Shown here: positions 63,058 to 64,000 of the stretch, piece after piece
How the letters are laid out: each line of letters begins with the position of its first letter
How positions within the stretch are numbered: the first letter of the stretch is position 1
From: Natronosalvus sp042663485
Lineage (GTDB): Archaea; Halobacteriota; Halobacteria; Halobacteriales; Natrialbaceae
Strand: one strand, 5' to 3'
Length of the DNA: 64,000 nucleotides
Assembly (NCBI GenBank): GCA_042663485.1
Contig: JBHTAF010000006.1
Notes under the pieces: generated by a model
Seen by the model: only the letters and a program-made list of their open reading frames with translations
The model's database searches: none
What the model was told of the DNA's origin: nothing
Position numbers and translations under genes: made by a program

Positions 63058-64000
63058 ATGGCCAATGACGCGTCGCAGTCCGGTAAATCACCGGGTGCGT
63101 CATATTCTGTTGACGACAGCTCGCCAGTGGTATCCATACTCGAGAGAAACAATGATAATAATTCGATAGAACATCTTCTAAACCTTCAGGCGCGACAGTT
63201 TTCAATTGCGCAAGGACAGCAAGAATTGCTCTCTATTGAGGAGATCAAAGACAAGATCAAACTCCTCGATCATCAACTTCAGGCAGCACATCGAGCGCTG
63301 TTCCAAATGAGTGGCGGCGCATTGTTCGCCGACGAGGTAGGTCTGGGGAAGACGATTGAAATCGGGATGGTCCTGAAGGAGATGGACTTTCGCGACACGA
63401 GAGACAGCTTTCTCGTATTGACGCCCGCACAGTTAGCACTCCAGTGGCAGACTGAATTACAGGAGAAATTTGGGCTAGATTTCGTCTGTAACTATGACGA
63501 TGAATTCGAAGGGTTTGATGCCCACGACAAAATTATCGCGAGTGTTGATACAGCGAAGACGCAGATACATCGAAACGATGTCCTCTCACGACGATGGGAC
63601 GTTCTAGTCTTGGACGAGGCCCACTATGTTCGGAACGAGGATACGAAGCGATACGATTTGATCGAAGCAATTGATTACGGAGAGGGCTTTTTCGCGACGG
63701 CAACGCCAATTCAAAACGATATCACAGATCTGTACAACATTATCAATCTCATCCGACCAGGAATGCTCGGCACTAGAAAGCAGTTCAACAAGCGTTACGT
63801 CGCGGATAGCGACGATGCTCAGATTAAGCGTAGCGAGGAACTCCAGCACAAACTTAATCGCGTGATGATCCGGAACCGGCGAGAGGAGACTAAAATCGAC
63901 TTTACAAATCGCGAAGTCCACACGAACGTTTTCAAACCCTCTTCAGCGGAGATGGAGTTATACAATGCCGTAACCGATCACGTTCGATCACATTATTCGA
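63058..64000 (+). CDS. SNF2-family helicase (N-terminal part, runs off window)
   Basis: At least 314 residues of an SF2 Swi2/Snf2-type DNA translocase (RapA/HepA or DISARM DrmD-like). Motif I DEVGLGKT is at about 92-99, motif Ia LTPAQLALQWQ, motif II DEAH at about 186-189, motif III ATATPIQ, then the SNF2-specific LYNIINLIRPGML and RNRREET. The frame is open to the right edge, so the second RecA lobe and any added domain are out of view. It starts at ATG 63058 after a palindrome. Such helicases often sit with methylases or nucleases in defence loci. Confidence 0.85.
   Translation, partial: MANDASQSGKSPGASYSVDDSSPVVSILERNNDNNSIEHLLNLQARQFSIAQGQQELLSIEEIKDKIKLLDHQLQAAHRALFQMSGGALFADEVGLGKTIEIGMVLKEMDFRDTRDSFLVLTPAQLALQWQTELQEKFGLDFVCNYDDEFEGFDAHDKIIASVDTAKTQIHRNDVLSRRWDVLVLDEAHYVRNEDTKRYDLIEAIDYGEGFFATATPIQNDITDLYNIINLIRPGMLGTRKQFNKRYVADSDDAQIKRSEELQHKLNRVMIRNRREETKIDFTNREVHTNVFKPSSAEMELYNAVTDHVRSHYS

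Noticed and set aside
63058..64000. DISARM DrmD
   Set aside because: The SNF2 motifs fit, but DrmA, DrmB and DrmC are not visible and the gene is cut off, so a specific name is not justified.
1..64000. CRISPR array or cas genes
   Set aside because: No regularly spaced short repeats and no Cas1/Cas2/Cas3-type proteins; the Cas4-like motif at 57.5 kb belongs to the AddA-type nuclease.

Overview
The window is haloarchaeal DNA (class Halobacteria). The proteins are acidic and rich in Asp, Glu and Val. Families almost confined to haloarchaea are present (HalOD1, DUF8139-like, small CPxCG-type zinc fingers, haloarchaeal PadR, an archaeal TFB). Several genes overlap their neighbours by 4 or 8 bp, and some promoters look leaderless. 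There is no rRNA, no convincing tRNA, no ribosomal protein and no CRISPR array. A type IV secretion pair, a plasmid-type primase pair, many small orphan genes, decayed genes and stacked restriction or defence genes point to a megaplasmid or a large integrated conjugative element.

Layout. 1-7.9 kb: a plus-strand backbone operon of a VirB4-like ATPase (cut by the left edge), a VirD4/TraG-like coupling ATPase with a C-terminal nuclease-like domain, a PriS-like primase and a primase-associated protein. 8-14 kb: small accessory genes, two copies of an ~85-bp dispersed repeat, a decayed HVO_A0114-type gene and an OB-fold protein behind strong inverted repeats. 14.2-21.7 kb: a DUF4238 protein, small membrane proteins, a membrane zincin, then a tight four-gene operon ending in an SMC-like ATPase with a CxxC...CxxC hook, which is a candidate defence system. 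21.8-29.3 kb: TFB, a zinc-ribbon protein, PadR, HalOD1, small zinc fingers, a GIY-YIG protein and a frameshifted gene. 29.3-35.4 kb: an McrBC-type system (McrB with two EVE domains, an McrC nuclease, a downstream 459-aa protein) plus a relic of a second McrC. 35.6-45.5 kb: two lone IS200/IS605-type hairpin ends, a cold-shock protein, a frameshifted GIY-YIG-like gene, an ArdC-like antirestriction zincin, and an AT-rich cassette of two adenine methyltransferases around a GHKL ATPase. 45.5-64 kb: a dense defence-like island. It has a minus-strand operon (BrxC/PglY-like P-loop ATPase, coiled-coil protein, small protein), a divergent AddB/AddA-like helicase-nuclease pair, a minus-strand operon of two repeat-module proteins and an SF2 helicase that carries the same module, and finally an SNF2-type helicase that leaves the window.

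Two signals cut across annotation. First, a T-run followed by a G+C-rich hairpin, in most copies with a GGGTG core in the loop, lies 36-65 bp before nine accessory genes. It explains otherwise odd starts, including two mini-ORFs that are translationally coupled to the next gene. Second, a roughly 80-100-residue module (Trp-Pro..Tyr..Gly, then Gly-Gly-x-Ile-x-Ile-Thr..Gly-Asp-Val-Leu-Thr, then Tyr-Val-Gly) occurs twice in each of two adjacent proteins and once more at the C terminus of the neighbouring helicase, so those three genes very likely form one uncharacterised system.
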